From Paenochrobactrum pullorum (lineage in GTDB: Bacteria; Pseudomonadota; Alphaproteobacteria; Rhizobiales; Rhizobiaceae): DNA of 64,000 nucleotides. The stretch is from assembly GCF_041929845.1 (NCBI RefSeq), contig NZ_JBHEEH010000001.1:310001-374000 (forward strand), written 5' to 3'. The translations under genes were made by a program, and so were the position numbers. Shown piece after piece: positions 9,612-18,071 of the stretch (the stretch's first letter is position 1; the number at the start of each line of letters is the position of its first letter). The notes under the pieces are model-generated. The model did no database searches and had not been told where the DNA came from. It was given only the letters and a program-made list of their open reading frames with translations.

Positions 9612-12410
9612 TTATGCATAAGCCTGCATCGGAGGGCATGAGCAGATCAGATTACGATCGCCAGCCACATTGTCGATGCGCGATACCGGCGGCCAGTATT
9701 TGGCAGTCGGATCAGCATCAGCATTCGGGAATACAGCTTCCTGACGTGAGTAAGGATGCGTCCATTCACCACCAATTGTATCAATGGCAGTGTGCGGAGC
9801 ATTGACCAGCGGGTTGTCGTCCTGTGGCCAATGGCCGGAGGCAACCTTGTCCGCCTCACCGGCAATGGCGATCATGGCGTCACACAGACGGTCAATCTCG
9901 TTCAACGGTTCGGATTCGGTCGGCTCAATCATCAATGTGCCGGAAACCGGCCATGACATGGTTGGCGCATGAAAGCCGTAGTCAATCAGACGCTTGGCAA
10001 CGTCTTCAACGCTGATGCCTGCCTGATCTTTGAGTACGCGTGTATCCACGATGCACTCATGTGCCACACGGCCGTTCTTGCCTTTATAAAGGATCGGGAA
10101 GTGCCCTTCCAAGCGATGCGCAATATAGTTGGCGTTGAGAATGGCCATTTTGGTGGCGCGTGTAAGACCGGCACCGCCCATCATACGGATATACATCCAT
10201 GTGATGACCAGAATGGATGCACTGCCGAACGGCGCTGCGGAGACAGCATTGCTCGTGCCTTTTTCCACGTGACCCGGAATAAACGGCACCAGATGCTTGG
10301 CAACACCGATCGGGCCAACGCCCGGTCCGCCGCCGCCATGCGGGATGCAGAATGTTTTATGCAGGTTCATGTGGCAAACGTCGGCACCAATATCGCAAGG
10401 ACGGCCGAGGCCAACCAGAGCATTCAGGTTTGCACCGTCGAAATAGACCTGCCCGCCGTGGGAATGAACGATCTCGCAGAATTCGCGGATGCCTTCTTCA
10501 AACACACCGTAAGTGGACGGGTAGGTGATCATGAAGGCAGCAAGGTTGGCGCTGTGTTTTTCAGCTTTTGCCTTGAGGTCTTCAATATCGATGTCGCCTT
10601 CCGGCAGACAGTTGACCACAACTACTTTCATACCGGCCATGCTGGCGCTGGCAGGGTTGGTACCATGAGCTGATGACGGAATCAGGCAGATATCGCGTTG
10701 ATGGTCGCCACGGGACTGATGGTAACGGCGGATAGCCAGAAGACCGGCATATTCACCCTGACTACCGGCATTTGGCTGTAAGGACACGGCCGCAAAGCCG
10801 GTGATTTCACAAAGCCAGTTTTCGACGTCGGAGGTCATCTGGGCGTAGCCGGTGCTCTGTTCTGCTGGTGCAAACGGATGCATATTGGCAACCGAGTTCC
10901 AGCTTACCGGCATCATTTCTGCGGCCGCATTGAGCTTCATGGTGCAGGAGCCGAGCGGGATCATCGCACGGTCAAGCGCCAGATCCTTGTCGGCCAAACG
11001 ACGCAGGAAACGCATCATTTCGGTTTCGGAGCGGTACTGATGAAACACTTCCTGTGTCAGGAAGGCCAATGTGCGGCTCGAAGGCAGACGTGTTGTGTCA
11101 GAGCTTGCAACAGTTGCACCAAAGAGCGCGGCAATCGCAGCCACATCTTCGTCGCTTGATGTTTCGTCAAAGGCTACAGCCAATGTGTCGGCATCAATGA
11201 TGCGCAGCAAACGATTAGTTTTGTCGGCCTCTGCCGCAATAGATGCAGCTTTACCTGGAATCTTGACGGTGACGGTGTCGAACAGCTTGTCGCCAGCCAG
11301 CTCAAAGCCTGCCTTTTTCACGGCATCCGCAAAATTGCTTGCGCGTTTGGCAACTTCTGTTGCAATCGACTGCAAGCCGGAAGGGCCATGATAAATAGCA
11401 TAAGAAGCCGCCATATTGGCCAGCAATGCCTGAGCGGTACAGATGTTGGATGTCGCTTTATCACGACGGATATGCTGCTCACGGGTTTGCAGTGCCAAGC
11501 GGTAACCAACACGGCCATGTGCATCGGTGGACTGGCCAACGATACGACCCGGAATGATACGGGTCAGAGCCTGCGACACGCCAAGATAGGCTGCGTGCGG
11601 GCCACCAAAGCCCATTGGCACGCCAAAGCGCTGCATGGAACCAACAGCCATATCGGCACCCCATTCGGCAGGGGCTTCGGTCACTGTCAGAGCCAGCGGA
11701 TCGGCTACAGCAATGACTTGTGTGCCGAGTGCTTTTGCAGCAGCGATTACAGCTTTATAATCGCCGTAAACGCCCTTTGTATCAGGCCATGGAACGATCA
11801 GAGCGGTGGTGTCTGCATCGACATCGCCCGATGTTTCAATGGTGATGCCCAAAGGCTCGGCGCGGGTGCGCAGTACATCCAAAGTCTGTGTATGCAATTC
11901 ACCAGCGATCAGCACGCGGTGACGGTTTTCGCGATGATGGCGGTAAGCAATAGCCATTGCTTCTGCCACAGCCGTTGCTTCATCAAGCAATGATGCGCAA
12001 GCAACCGGCAGGCCGGTCAGCTCTGTCACCAGTGTCTGGAAGTGGAACAGCAGCTCCAAACGACCCTGACTGATTTCGGACTGGTAAGGCGTATAGGCCG
12101 TGTACCAAGCCGGATTTTCAAACAGGTTACGCTGGATCACCGGCGGGGTGTAGCAACCGTTATAGCCAGCGCCGATAAAGCTTTTCTTGACGATGTTTTT
12201 ATTCATCACAGCTTGCAATTCGGCCAGAGCCGCCGCTTCGCTCAAAGGCTGCGGCAAGTCCAACTCGCGGTTGAAGCGAATGGATTCCGGCACAGCCTGT
12301 GTGATGAGTGCATCCAGCGAGGAAACGCCGAGCGCAGCAAGCATGGTGCGCTCGTCAGCCTCGCGGGGACCGATATGACGATCCACAAATGGGAGTGAGC
12401 CTTGTGTCAT
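9612..12410 (-). CDS. gcvP: Glycine dehydrogenase (decarboxylating), P protein
   Basis: PLP enzyme that decarboxylates glycine and passes the aminomethyl group to lipoyl-GcvH in the glycine cleavage system. At 932 residues it is the fused (alpha2-type) single-chain form, with both halves present. The C-terminal half carries the PLP-lysine motif HKTFCIPHGGGG and the conserved GSCTMKLN segment. Its ATG overlaps the gcvH stop by one base (TAATG), which suggests translational coupling. Last gene of gcvT-gcvH-gcvP, under the glycine riboswitch. Confidence 0.98.
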   Translation of the reverse strand: MTQGSLPFVDRHIGPREADERTMLAALGVSSLDALITQAVPESIRFNRELDLPQPLSEAAALAELQAVMNKNIVKKSFIGAGYNGCYTPPVIQRNLFENPAWYTAYTPYQSEISQGRLELLFHFQTLVTELTGLPVACASLLDEATAVAEAMAIAYRHHRENRHRVLIAGELHTQTLDVLRTRAEPLGITIETSGDVDADTTALIVPWPDTKGVYGDYKAVIAAAKALGTQVIAVADPLALTVTEAPAEWGADMAVGSMQRFGVPMGFGGPHAAYLGVSQALTRIIPGRIVGQSTDAHGRVGYRLALQTREQHIRRDKATSNICTAQALLANMAASYAIYHGPSGLQSIATEVAKRASNFADAVKKAGFELAGDKLFDTVTVKIPGKAASIAAEADKTNRLLRIIDADTLAVAFDETSSDEDVAAIAALFGATVASSDTTRLPSSRTLAFLTQEVFHQYRSETEMMRFLRRLADKDLALDRAMIPLGSCTMKLNAAAEMMPVSWNSVANMHPFAPAEQSTGYAQMTSDVENWLCEITGFAAVSLQPNAGSQGEYAGLLAIRRYHQSRGDHQRDICLIPSSAHGTNPASASMAGMKVVVVNCLPEGDIDIEDLKAKAEKHSANLAAFMITYPSTYGVFEEGIREFCEIVHSHGGQVYFDGANLNALVGLGRPCDIGADVCHMNLHKTFCIPHGGGGPGVGPIGVAKHLVPFIPGHVEKGTSNAVSAAPFGSASILVITWMYIRMMGGAGLTRATKMAILNANYIAHRLEGHFPILYKGKNGRVAHECIVDTRVLKDQAGISVEDVAKRLIDYGFHAPTMSWPVSGTLMIEPTESEPLNEIDRLCDAMIAIAGEADKVASGHWPQDDNPLVNAPHTAIDTIGGEWTHPYSRQEAVFPNADADPTAKYWPPVSRIDNVAGDRNLICSCPPMQAYA

Positions 12411-12778
12411 TAGTCTACCAAAGCCTTATAACCGGCTGCATCGAGCAGGCCGTTCATTTGGCCTTCGTCAGCAAGCTTGAGCTTGAACAACCAGCCTTCG
12501 CCTTCTGCAGCCTGATTGATGAGTGACGGATCATTGACAACAGCATCGTTGATTTCAACGATTTCACCGTCAACCGGTGCGTAAACGTCGGAAGCAGCTT
12601 TAACAGATTCAACCACGACGATGGCTTCGCCTTTGGTAACCTTGCGGCCAACTTCCGGCAGTTCGACGAATACGAGGTCGCCGAGCTGTTCTTGCGCATG
12701 TATGGTGATGCCGACAGTGGCAGTGCCATTATCGTTGTTGAGCCATTCGTGATCTTCAGTAAACAGGATAGAGGCCAT
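12410..12778 (-). CDS. gcvH: Glycine cleavage system H protein
   Basis: Lipoyl carrier that shuttles the aminomethyl group between P, T and L proteins. 122 residues, with the lipoylation site at K60 in VVVESVKAASDVYAP. It starts five bases after the gcvT stop and overlaps gcvP by one base, so the three genes form one tight operon. Length and motif are standard. Confidence 0.98.
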   Translation of the reverse strand: MASILFTEDHEWLNNDNGTATVGITIHAQEQLGDLVFVELPEVGRKVTKGEAIVVVESVKAASDVYAPVDGEIVEINDAVVNDPSLINQAAEGEGWLFKLKLADEGQMNGLLDAAGYKALVD

Positions 12779-12783
12779 GATTG

Positions 12784-13893
12784 TTATCCTTTGTGGTAGT
12801 GATGCGGTGTAAATGGAAGTGAATGAACATCAAGCGGTACGAGATTACCGCGGATATCTGCAAAAACACGGGAGCCGACAGCGGCAAATTCAGGGGTGAC
12901 ATAGCCCATCGCGACCGGATGACCGGCTGAAGGGCCGAAGCCGCCGGAAGTGACGCGACCGATTTTGTTGCCGTCTGCATCAAAAAGTTCGACATCTGCA
13001 CGCACAGGCTGACGGCCTTCAGGCTTCAGACCAACGCGCTTGGCTTTGGCACCAGCGGCCAATTTTTCCAAGAATGTTTTGGCACCGATAAAACCGGCAG
13101 TTTCGCGCACAGGTTTTGGCACAGCCCAGAGAAGACCGGCATCAACCGGATTGATTTCAGGGGTGATGTCCTGACCATGCAGGCAAAGACCGGCTTCCAG
13201 ACGCAGGCTGTCTCGCGCTGCAAGACCGATCCATGCAACGCGTTCATCTGCAAACAGTTTAGCGAGCAGTTCGCGGGCATCTTTTTCAGGCAGTGCAATT
13301 TCAAAGCCGTCTTCACCGGTATAACCGGAACGGGTGACAAACCAGTCAGCTTTTGGCTCGATACCGGTCATGAATGTCAGTTCGCCACCAGGAACGCCTG
13401 CTTTGGCTGCAACATCGGCTGCGGCAGGGCCTTGAAGTGCTAAAAGAACGCGGTCAAGCGGGTTGACGGTCACAGATTTACCAGCTGCAACCTTATTGAG
13501 ATGCGCGATATCCGCATCGGCATTGCCCGCATTGGCAACGATCATGAAGCGGTTTTCGCCCAAGCGGGTGACGATCAGATCGTCTTCAACGCCTGCATTT
13601 TCGTTGAGCAGAAATGTATATTTCGACTGGTTCATCGGGATGGAAAGCGGATCAAGCGGGCAGGCTTCTGCCAGCAGTTTCGCTGCATCTTCACCGGAAA
13701 TTTCAATCACACGCATGTGGGAAATGTCGAACAGACCAGCCTGTTCACGCACATGCAGATGTTCTTTCATCACGCCCAGCGGGTAGGTGATTGGCATGTT
13801 CCAGCCGGCAAAGCCGCCAAAACGTGCTTTCGCTGTTTCATGAATATCCTGCAATGGCAGGGTTTTTAAAGAGGTTTGTGCCGTATCGCCCAT
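12784..13893 (-). CDS. gcvT: Aminomethyltransferase, glycine cleavage T protein
   Basis: Transfers the methylene group from lipoyl-GcvH to tetrahydrofolate and releases ammonia. The 369-residue protein has the GcvT N-terminal folate domain (GGFAGWNMPITYP near the start), a central ARDSLRLEAGLCLHG segment near 230, and the C-terminal barrel domain ending near SLPFTPHHYHKG. TGGAG lies five bases before ATG 13893. First gene of the operon, directly downstream of a tandem glycine riboswitch, so expression should rise with glycine. Confidence 0.98.
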   Translation of the reverse strand: MGDTAQTSLKTLPLQDIHETAKARFGGFAGWNMPITYPLGVMKEHLHVREQAGLFDISHMRVIEISGEDAAKLLAEACPLDPLSIPMNQSKYTFLLNENAGVEDDLIVTRLGENRFMIVANAGNADADIAHLNKVAAGKSVTVNPLDRVLLALQGPAAADVAAKAGVPGGELTFMTGIEPKADWFVTRSGYTGEDGFEIALPEKDARELLAKLFADERVAWIGLAARDSLRLEAGLCLHGQDITPEINPVDAGLLWAVPKPVRETAGFIGAKTFLEKLAAGAKAKRVGLKPEGRQPVRADVELFDADGNKIGRVTSGGFGPSAGHPVAMGYVTPEFAAVGSRVFADIRGNLVPLDVHSLPFTPHHYHKG

Positions 13894-13944
13894 ATCAACT
13901 CCAAAAGTCGCACGAATGCATCCGCAAAATGCGGCTGCTTCAGT

Positions 13945-14140
13945 GCCCCTCTGTCTGAAGCCTGAGAGACTCGCATAGTTTAAGATAAACTACACTTACA
14001 CCTTCGGCGCGGGAGCAATGCCCCGACTTTCCAGAGTTGCCTTTCCTGTCAGCGGTTCTGGATACCTGAGAGATTTCGGGCGATTTCCCCTTCGGTGGCC
14101 AAGATACAGATAAGCTGCTCCCGACGCTCTCCCGCAGACA
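13945..14140 (-). ncRNA. Tandem glycine riboswitch in the gcvT leader
   Basis: On the minus strand two aptamers of the gcvT class lie in series. The first has CGGGAGAGC near 14136-14128, CACCGAAGGGG near 14095, and CTCTCAGGTATCC closing near 14065. A short linker leads to the second: GCGCCGAAGGTG near 14000 and TCTCTCAGGCTTCAGACAGAGG near 13970-13947. The first of these pairs marks each aptamer's glycine-binding core. It ends about 50 bp before gcvT. No clear intrinsic terminator separates it from gcvT, so control may act at translation. Family identification is firm; the edges are approximate. Confidence 0.93.
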
Positions 14141-14177
14141 GACAGGGCAGACGCTGATTGCTCCTTACCCTCGACGC

Positions 14178-14206
14178 CCTATGACTTAGCCGAAACGCGC
14201 ACTCAA
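14178..14206 (-). promoter_or_regulatory. Candidate promoter of the riboswitch-gcvTHP transcript
   Basis: Minus strand TTGAGT (14201-14206), 17-nt spacer, CATAGG (14178-14183), placing the start about 30-40 nt before the first aptamer. It overlaps the spacer after benE. Confidence 0.45.
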
Positions 14207-14228
14207 GTCACTCGCTTTCTGTTGGCTT

Positions 14229-15389
14229 TCAGCCGGTTTTGCGCGACAATTTGCCTTGGGCGTGGTCCAGTACAACCACCAACAGACCAGCCGCAAGCGC
14301 CCAAAAGGCGGAGCCGATGCTGAAAAAACTGATGCCGGACGCGGTGACTGCAAAGGTGACCACCGCACTCAAGCGCTCCTTTTCTTTTGAAAGAGCTAAA
14401 GTCATGGCGTTGATAAAAGGACCGGAGAGCGCAAGACCGGCAATCAAGGCGATCAGAACCGGCGGCAGAACCGCAAATATCGCCACGAGTGAAGCACCAA
14501 AAAGCGCAAAGACAATATAAATCCCGGCGTAGACAGGGCCTGTCAGCCAGCGTTTTGCGTGATCGGGATGAGCGTCTGGGCTCGTGCAAAGGGCGGCAGA
14601 AATCGCCGCTAAATTGCTTGTTGCCGCACCAAAAAATGCTGAAATCAAAGAGACAAGACCGGTAATTTGCAGTGCCGGCCCTGTTGGCGGTTCATAGCCA
14701 AAGGCACGTAGTACAGCAAAACCGGGCAAGTTCTGCGATGCCATCGTGACCAGATAGAGCGGCAGTGCTAAGCCAATCATGGCGCTGAGATGAAAGGTCG
14801 GCGTGATAAATTCCAGTGTTGATAGCTCAGGCGCCGGAAGGCTGGGCGAGCGGCCTGTGACAAGCGCAAAAATAACGCCGACGATCAATACCGCTATCAC
14901 GGCAAGCGAGGGATTAAACAATCGGATAATAAAGAACAGAACTGCGAGCGGCAGCACCATCAGCGGATCAATTTGTGCAGCCTTGGCAGCGTTTAAAACA
15001 AAGCCGACCAAAACACCGGCCAGCATGCCGGAGGCAACGGAAGTGGGAATGCTGGAGACGAGGCGGGACAATGGCTTGATCAGGCCGGTGAGAATGATCG
15101 CAACCGCGGTGACGATAAAAGCCCCGACTGCTTCATTGATGGTGAAACCGCTGCTGGCACCAATTAATGCCAGTCCGGGCGTGGACCATGCTGCGATAAT
15201 CGGCATTTTATACCGGATACTGAGATAGGCGGAGGCTGCGGCAATAGCCAGACAAACGGCCGTGACCCAACTTGCGGTTTGGGTTTGGCTTGCTTCCAGT
15301 GTTGTGGCTGCTGCGATAATGAGAGCCAATGTACCGCCGAAGCCTACAATAGCCGCAACACTGGATGAGGCAAAAACCGAAAACCGCAT
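14229..15389 (-). CDS. benE: BenE-family benzoate/H+ symporter-like transporter
   Basis: 386-residue, strongly hydrophobic protein with about 11-12 predicted membrane spans and the BenE family pattern: an N-terminal FGGTLALI segment, WSTPGLALIG near 68-77, and PLYLVTMASQNLPGF in the middle. Characterised members import benzoate with protons, but no benzoate degradation genes lie nearby, so the physiological substrate is open. It starts 11 bp after the stop of the alpha/beta hydrolase, suggesting a two-gene operon. No terminator was seen between it and the gcv riboswitch promoter. Confidence 0.88.
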   Translation of the reverse strand: MRFSVFASSSVAAIVGFGGTLALIIAAATTLEASQTQTASWVTAVCLAIAAASAYLSIRYKMPIIAAWSTPGLALIGASSGFTINEAVGAFIVTAVAIILTGLIKPLSRLVSSIPTSVASGMLAGVLVGFVLNAAKAAQIDPLMVLPLAVLFFIIRLFNPSLAVIAVLIVGVIFALVTGRSPSLPAPELSTLEFITPTFHLSAMIGLALPLYLVTMASQNLPGFAVLRAFGYEPPTGPALQITGLVSLISAFFGAATSNLAAISAALCTSPDAHPDHAKRWLTGPVYAGIYIVFALFGASLVAIFAVLPPVLIALIAGLALSGPFINAMTLALSKEKERLSAVVTFAVTASGISFFSIGSAFWALAAGLLVVVLDHAQGKLSRKTG

Positions 15390-15400
15390 GAACTGTAACC

Positions 15401-16171
15401 TTAATTATTGATTTGGTTGATCATCATGTCGAGAGAGCGCGTTAATAGTTCGAGATCTTGCGGGCGGGAAAGGCGATGATCACCATCGCGCACAAGGGTC
15501 AAGGTCACATTATCGACCGGCAGATGTTCTGTCAGCAGCAGAGCGTGTGAATAAGGAACATCCTCATCCTTCATCCCTTGCAAAATATGCACCGGACAAC
15601 CGGTTTCGATAATGTCGGTCAAAACCTGATTGTCTCGTCCGTCTTCGATAAGATTGCGGGTATAGATGAATGGATTGGGTGAATATTCGGAAGGTTCTTC
15701 AAAATAGCCGTTCTCAACCAGCGATTTTTTGTGTTCTTCGCTTAAATTTGGTTCGATCAGGCGGGCGGTAAAATCGGGTGCCGGTGCAATTAGAATGATT
15801 CCCGCGGGTCCTTGACCTTGTTTGATCAGTTCCTGCGTCATGCGCAAAGTAATCCATGCACCCATCGATGAGCCGACGAGAATTTGCGGTTTCTTATTAT
15901 ATTGATGATGCACGGTGAGTGATTCATTCAGCCAGCACGAAATGGTGCCTTCATTGAAATCACCACCCGATTCGCCGTGGCCGGAATAGTCGAATCGTAA
16001 AAATTCGTGATCATTGGCTGCTGCCCATTGGTTGAGCGATTCTGCTTTGGTGCCCAGCATATCTGACCGATAACCACCCAACCATGTGATTCCCTGTGCC
16101 TTGCTGCCTGCACGGTAACGTAGGGCAATAGGTGCGCCATCAACATCGATGAATTCAAGGTTTTCTGTCAT
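15401..16171 (-). CDS. Alpha/beta hydrolase (ABHD10-like serine hydrolase)
   Basis: 256 residues with a standard alpha/beta hydrolase layout: FDYSGHGESGG oxyanion region near 60-70, nucleophile elbow GSSMGAW with Ser102, an acid candidate in MKDEDVP near 207, and a catalytic His in GDHRLSRPQD near 232. Soluble, no signal peptide. The motif order resembles ABHD10/palmitoyl-thioesterase-like enzymes, but the natural substrate is unknown. It is upstream of and probably co-transcribed with benE. Divergent from infC. Confidence 0.85.
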   Translation of the reverse strand: MTENLEFIDVDGAPIALRYRAGSKAQGITWLGGYRSDMLGTKAESLNQWAAANDHEFLRFDYSGHGESGGDFNEGTISCWLNESLTVHHQYNKKPQILVGSSMGAWITLRMTQELIKQGQGPAGIILIAPAPDFTARLIEPNLSEEHKKSLVENGYFEEPSEYSPNPFIYTRNLIEDGRDNQVLTDIIETGCPVHILQGMKDEDVPYSHALLLTEHLPVDNVTLTLVRDGDHRLSRPQDLELLTRSLDMMINQINN

Positions 16172-16341
16172 TGCTGCCAGTCTCCGTTTATTTCAATTAT
16201 GATAGGGCTATACGCATGAGAAGCCTTGTTCAATAGCGTAAAAGCCTTGAAAAACTGAGTAATGTGCCTAAATATTATCGTGGAGGCATGCTTTTGACCG
16301 ATTTATTCGGTTGGGGGTGATTTTTCTTAACAAAGATGCTA

Positions 16342-16387
16342 TTGACATCCGCACTTGCTTGACGCCATGTCCGCGCTAGTTATGCGG
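16342..16387 (+). promoter_or_regulatory. Promoter region of infC
   Basis: The 299-bp gap between the divergent hydrolase gene and infC holds TTGACA (16342-16347), 17 nt, CCATGT (16365-16370), and an overlapping TTGACG (16359-16364), 16 nt, TATGCG (16381-16386). Either or both could drive infC; the leader would be roughly 80-95 nt. No other feature was seen in this gap. Confidence 0.45.
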
Positions 16388-16470
16388 CAGCGTTTGCAAG
16401 ACACTGTTATTTTGCTGTTAAGCTGATAAAAGTGCCGCCGAGAAGTTTAATTTTTGAGGAGTTAACGACC

Positions 16471-17007
16471 ATTCGCCGACCGTTCAGAGCGACGCCGGTC
16501 CAGAAAGACGGACCGCGCTCCAACCGCGACATCCGGGTTCCCCGGGTTCAGCTAATCGATGCCGAGGGCCACAACCACGGCGACATGACCATTCAGGATG
16601 CCATTGCGATGGCAGAGGAAGCGGGGCTCGATCTTGTAGAGATCGTACCGAACGCAGAACCGCCTGTTTGTAAAATTGTTGACCTTGGTAAGCTCAAGTA
16701 TCAGAGTCAGAAAAAAGCCGCTGAAGCGCGCAAAAAACAGAAAACGGTCGAGATCAAAGAAATTAAGATGCGACCGAACATCGACACTCATGATTATGAA
16801 GTGAAGATGAAAGCTGCGCACCGATTCTTTGATGAAGGTGATAAGGTTAAGTTCACACTGCGTTTCCGTGGTCGCGAAATGGCGCACCAGGAACTGGGTA
16901 TGAAGCTGTTGCAGCGCGTTAAAGAAGAAACATTGGAGATCGCCAAGGTGGAAGCTGAGCCACGCCTTGAAGGTCGTCAGATGATGATGGTTCTTGCGCC
17001 GCGCTAA
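16471..17007 (+). CDS. infC: Translation initiation factor IF-3 (non-canonical ATT start)
   Basis: IF-3 binds the 30S subunit, prevents premature 50S joining and proofreads start codons. The protein from ATT 16471 is 178 residues: N-terminal domain with RSNRDIRVPRVQLID, a charged linker rich in Lys (KYQSQKKAAEARKK), and the C-terminal domain ending MMMVLAPR. GAGGAG lies nine bases before this ATT, while no good Shine-Dalgarno site precedes an upstream ATG-like alternative. IF-3 genes often use ATT and are thereby autoregulated, because IF-3 rejects non-standard starts. A conventional gene caller would extend the frame to GTG at 16432. Confidence 0.93.
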   Translation: MRRPFRATPVQKDGPRSNRDIRVPRVQLIDAEGHNHGDMTIQDAIAMAEEAGLDLVEIVPNAEPPVCKIVDLGKLKYQSQKKAAEARKKQKTVEIKEIKMRPNIDTHDYEVKMKAAHRFFDEGDKVKFTLRFRGREMAHQELGMKLLQRVKEETLEIAKVEAEPRLEGRQMMMVLAPR

Positions 17008-17090
17008 TTGTGCGGAGCGCTGATGATTCAGATTTGCTTGCAGATTGAAGGGTTTACCCTTATCCGGAAGCAAAAGCAGTGAGTTAAAAG

Positions 17091-17116
17091 AAAACCGCCT
17101 TCGGGCGGTTTTTTTT
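17091..17116 (+). terminator. Terminator of infC
   Basis: AAAACCGCC, TTCG tetraloop, GGCGGTTTT followed by TTTTG. It separates infC from rpmI-rplT, which in many bacteria are co-transcribed. Confidence 0.9.
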
Positions 17117-17214
17117 GTTTTCAATATTTATTGTACGTATTTATTGGCTGTGCTGGTTTAAATCAAAACGGCGCGATGATTCAGTAGTTGCGTTTTTATC
17201 ATATTATGCCTATA

Positions 17215-17333
17215 AGGCCTCGTTCGAACCGACCGGCAGGGCATGCCGTGGCGGTTTCGTGTGCTTTTCAGACTTTGGTCGGTCTGGAAGTAGAAAACCA
17301 GAGCTCTGATGTTCAAACGAATGTTGAGGGCCT
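17215..17333 (+). promoter_or_regulatory. Structured 5' leader of rpmI-rplT (candidate autogenous control element)
   Basis: AGGCCTC (17215-17221) can pair over a long range with GAGGGCCT (17326-17333), with further bulged pairing inside. Between them lie two hairpins: GAACCG...GGCA...TGCC...CGGTTTC and CAGAC...GTCTG. The distal strand ends only about nine bases before AGGAG of rpmI. Ribosomal L20 leaders elsewhere act this way, but this sequence matches no leader I can name; the function is inference. Confidence 0.4.
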
Positions 17334-17351
17334 CTAGATTAGGAGAGCAAA

Positions 17352-17552
17352 ATGCCCAAGATGAAGACCAAATCCTCCGCTAAAAAGCGGTTTAAAATTA
17401 CCGCAACCGGCAAAATCAAAGCTGCTGCTGCCGGTAAGCGTCATGGCATGATCAAGCGCTCGAACAAGTTCCTTCGCGATGCTCGCGGCACCATGGTTCT
17501 TAGCGAACCAGATGCAAAGATCGTGAAGAAGTTCCTGCCAAACGGCCTCTAA
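17352..17552 (+). CDS. rpmI: 50S ribosomal protein L35
   Basis: 66 residues, highly basic, with the L35 hallmarks MPKMKTKSSAKKRFK at the start and KRHGMIKRS in the middle. AGGAGAG lies just upstream. It is followed 28 bp later by rplT, the standard pair. Translation may be controlled by the structured leader upstream. Confidence 0.98.
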   Translation: MPKMKTKSSAKKRFKITATGKIKAAAAGKRHGMIKRSNKFLRDARGTMVLSEPDAKIVKKFLPNGL

Positions 17553-17580
17553 GCCGCTATATCCTTAAGGAGATCATACT

Positions 17581-17982
17581 ATGGCACGTGTAAAACGCGG
17601 CGTAACTGGCCACGCTAAACATAAAAAAGTTCTCAAGCAGGCAGAAGGTTTCCGCGGTCGTCGCAAGAACACCATTCGTACTGCTATGGCAGCTGTTGAT
17701 CGCTCAAAGCAGTATGCTTACCGCGATCGCAAGAATCGTAAGCGTAATTTCCGCGCTCTGTGGATTCAGCGTATCAACGCTGCTGTTCGTGAGCATGGCT
17801 TGACCTATGGCCGTTTCATCGATGGCCTGATGAAGTCAAACATTGAAATCGACCGTAAAGTTCTGTCGGATATCGCTATCCATGAACCTGAAGCATTTGT
17901 AGCTCTGGTTGATTCTGCGAAAAAGGCACTGGAATATCTGAAAGATACCACGCCTAACGCTTTTGAAGGCGCTGTTCGTTAA
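17581..17982 (+). CDS. rplT: 50S ribosomal protein L20
   Basis: 133 residues, beginning MARVKRGVTGHAKHKK with the long basic N-terminal helix that threads into 23S rRNA, then the globular C-terminal domain (IDGLMKSNIEIDRK). It binds early in 50S assembly and in several bacteria represses its own operon. AAGGAG precedes the start. A slightly extended Glu/Ala-containing C-terminus is usual for this order. Confidence 0.98.
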   Translation: MARVKRGVTGHAKHKKVLKQAEGFRGRRKNTIRTAMAAVDRSKQYAYRDRKNRKRNFRALWIQRINAAVREHGLTYGRFIDGLMKSNIEIDRKVLSDIAIHEPEAFVALVDSAKKALEYLKDTTPNAFEGAVR

Positions 17983-18021
17983 GCCAGCCGCCTTCCCAAA
18001 GCACGATTGAATAACTTTTGG

Positions 18022-18056
18022 GACCCGCGCTGGCTCGGCTGGCGCGGGTTTTCTTA
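18022..18056 (+). terminator. Terminator of rpmI-rplT
   Basis: ACCCGCGC (18023-18030) and GCGCGGGT (18042-18049) with an 11-nt loop, then TTTCTTATTTT. The next gene starts only about 20 bp later, so it may have little room for its own promoter and may depend on read-through. Confidence 0.8.
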
Positions 18057-18071
18057 TTTTCCGGATTTGAC

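Noticed and set aside
9503..9805. Plus-strand frame across the gcvP terminator and 3' end
   Set aside because: It reads through a strong terminator and antisense to gcvP; not protein-like.
17115..17309. 64-codon frame between infC and rpmI
   Set aside because: No ribosome site or family features; the region is better explained as a structured leader.
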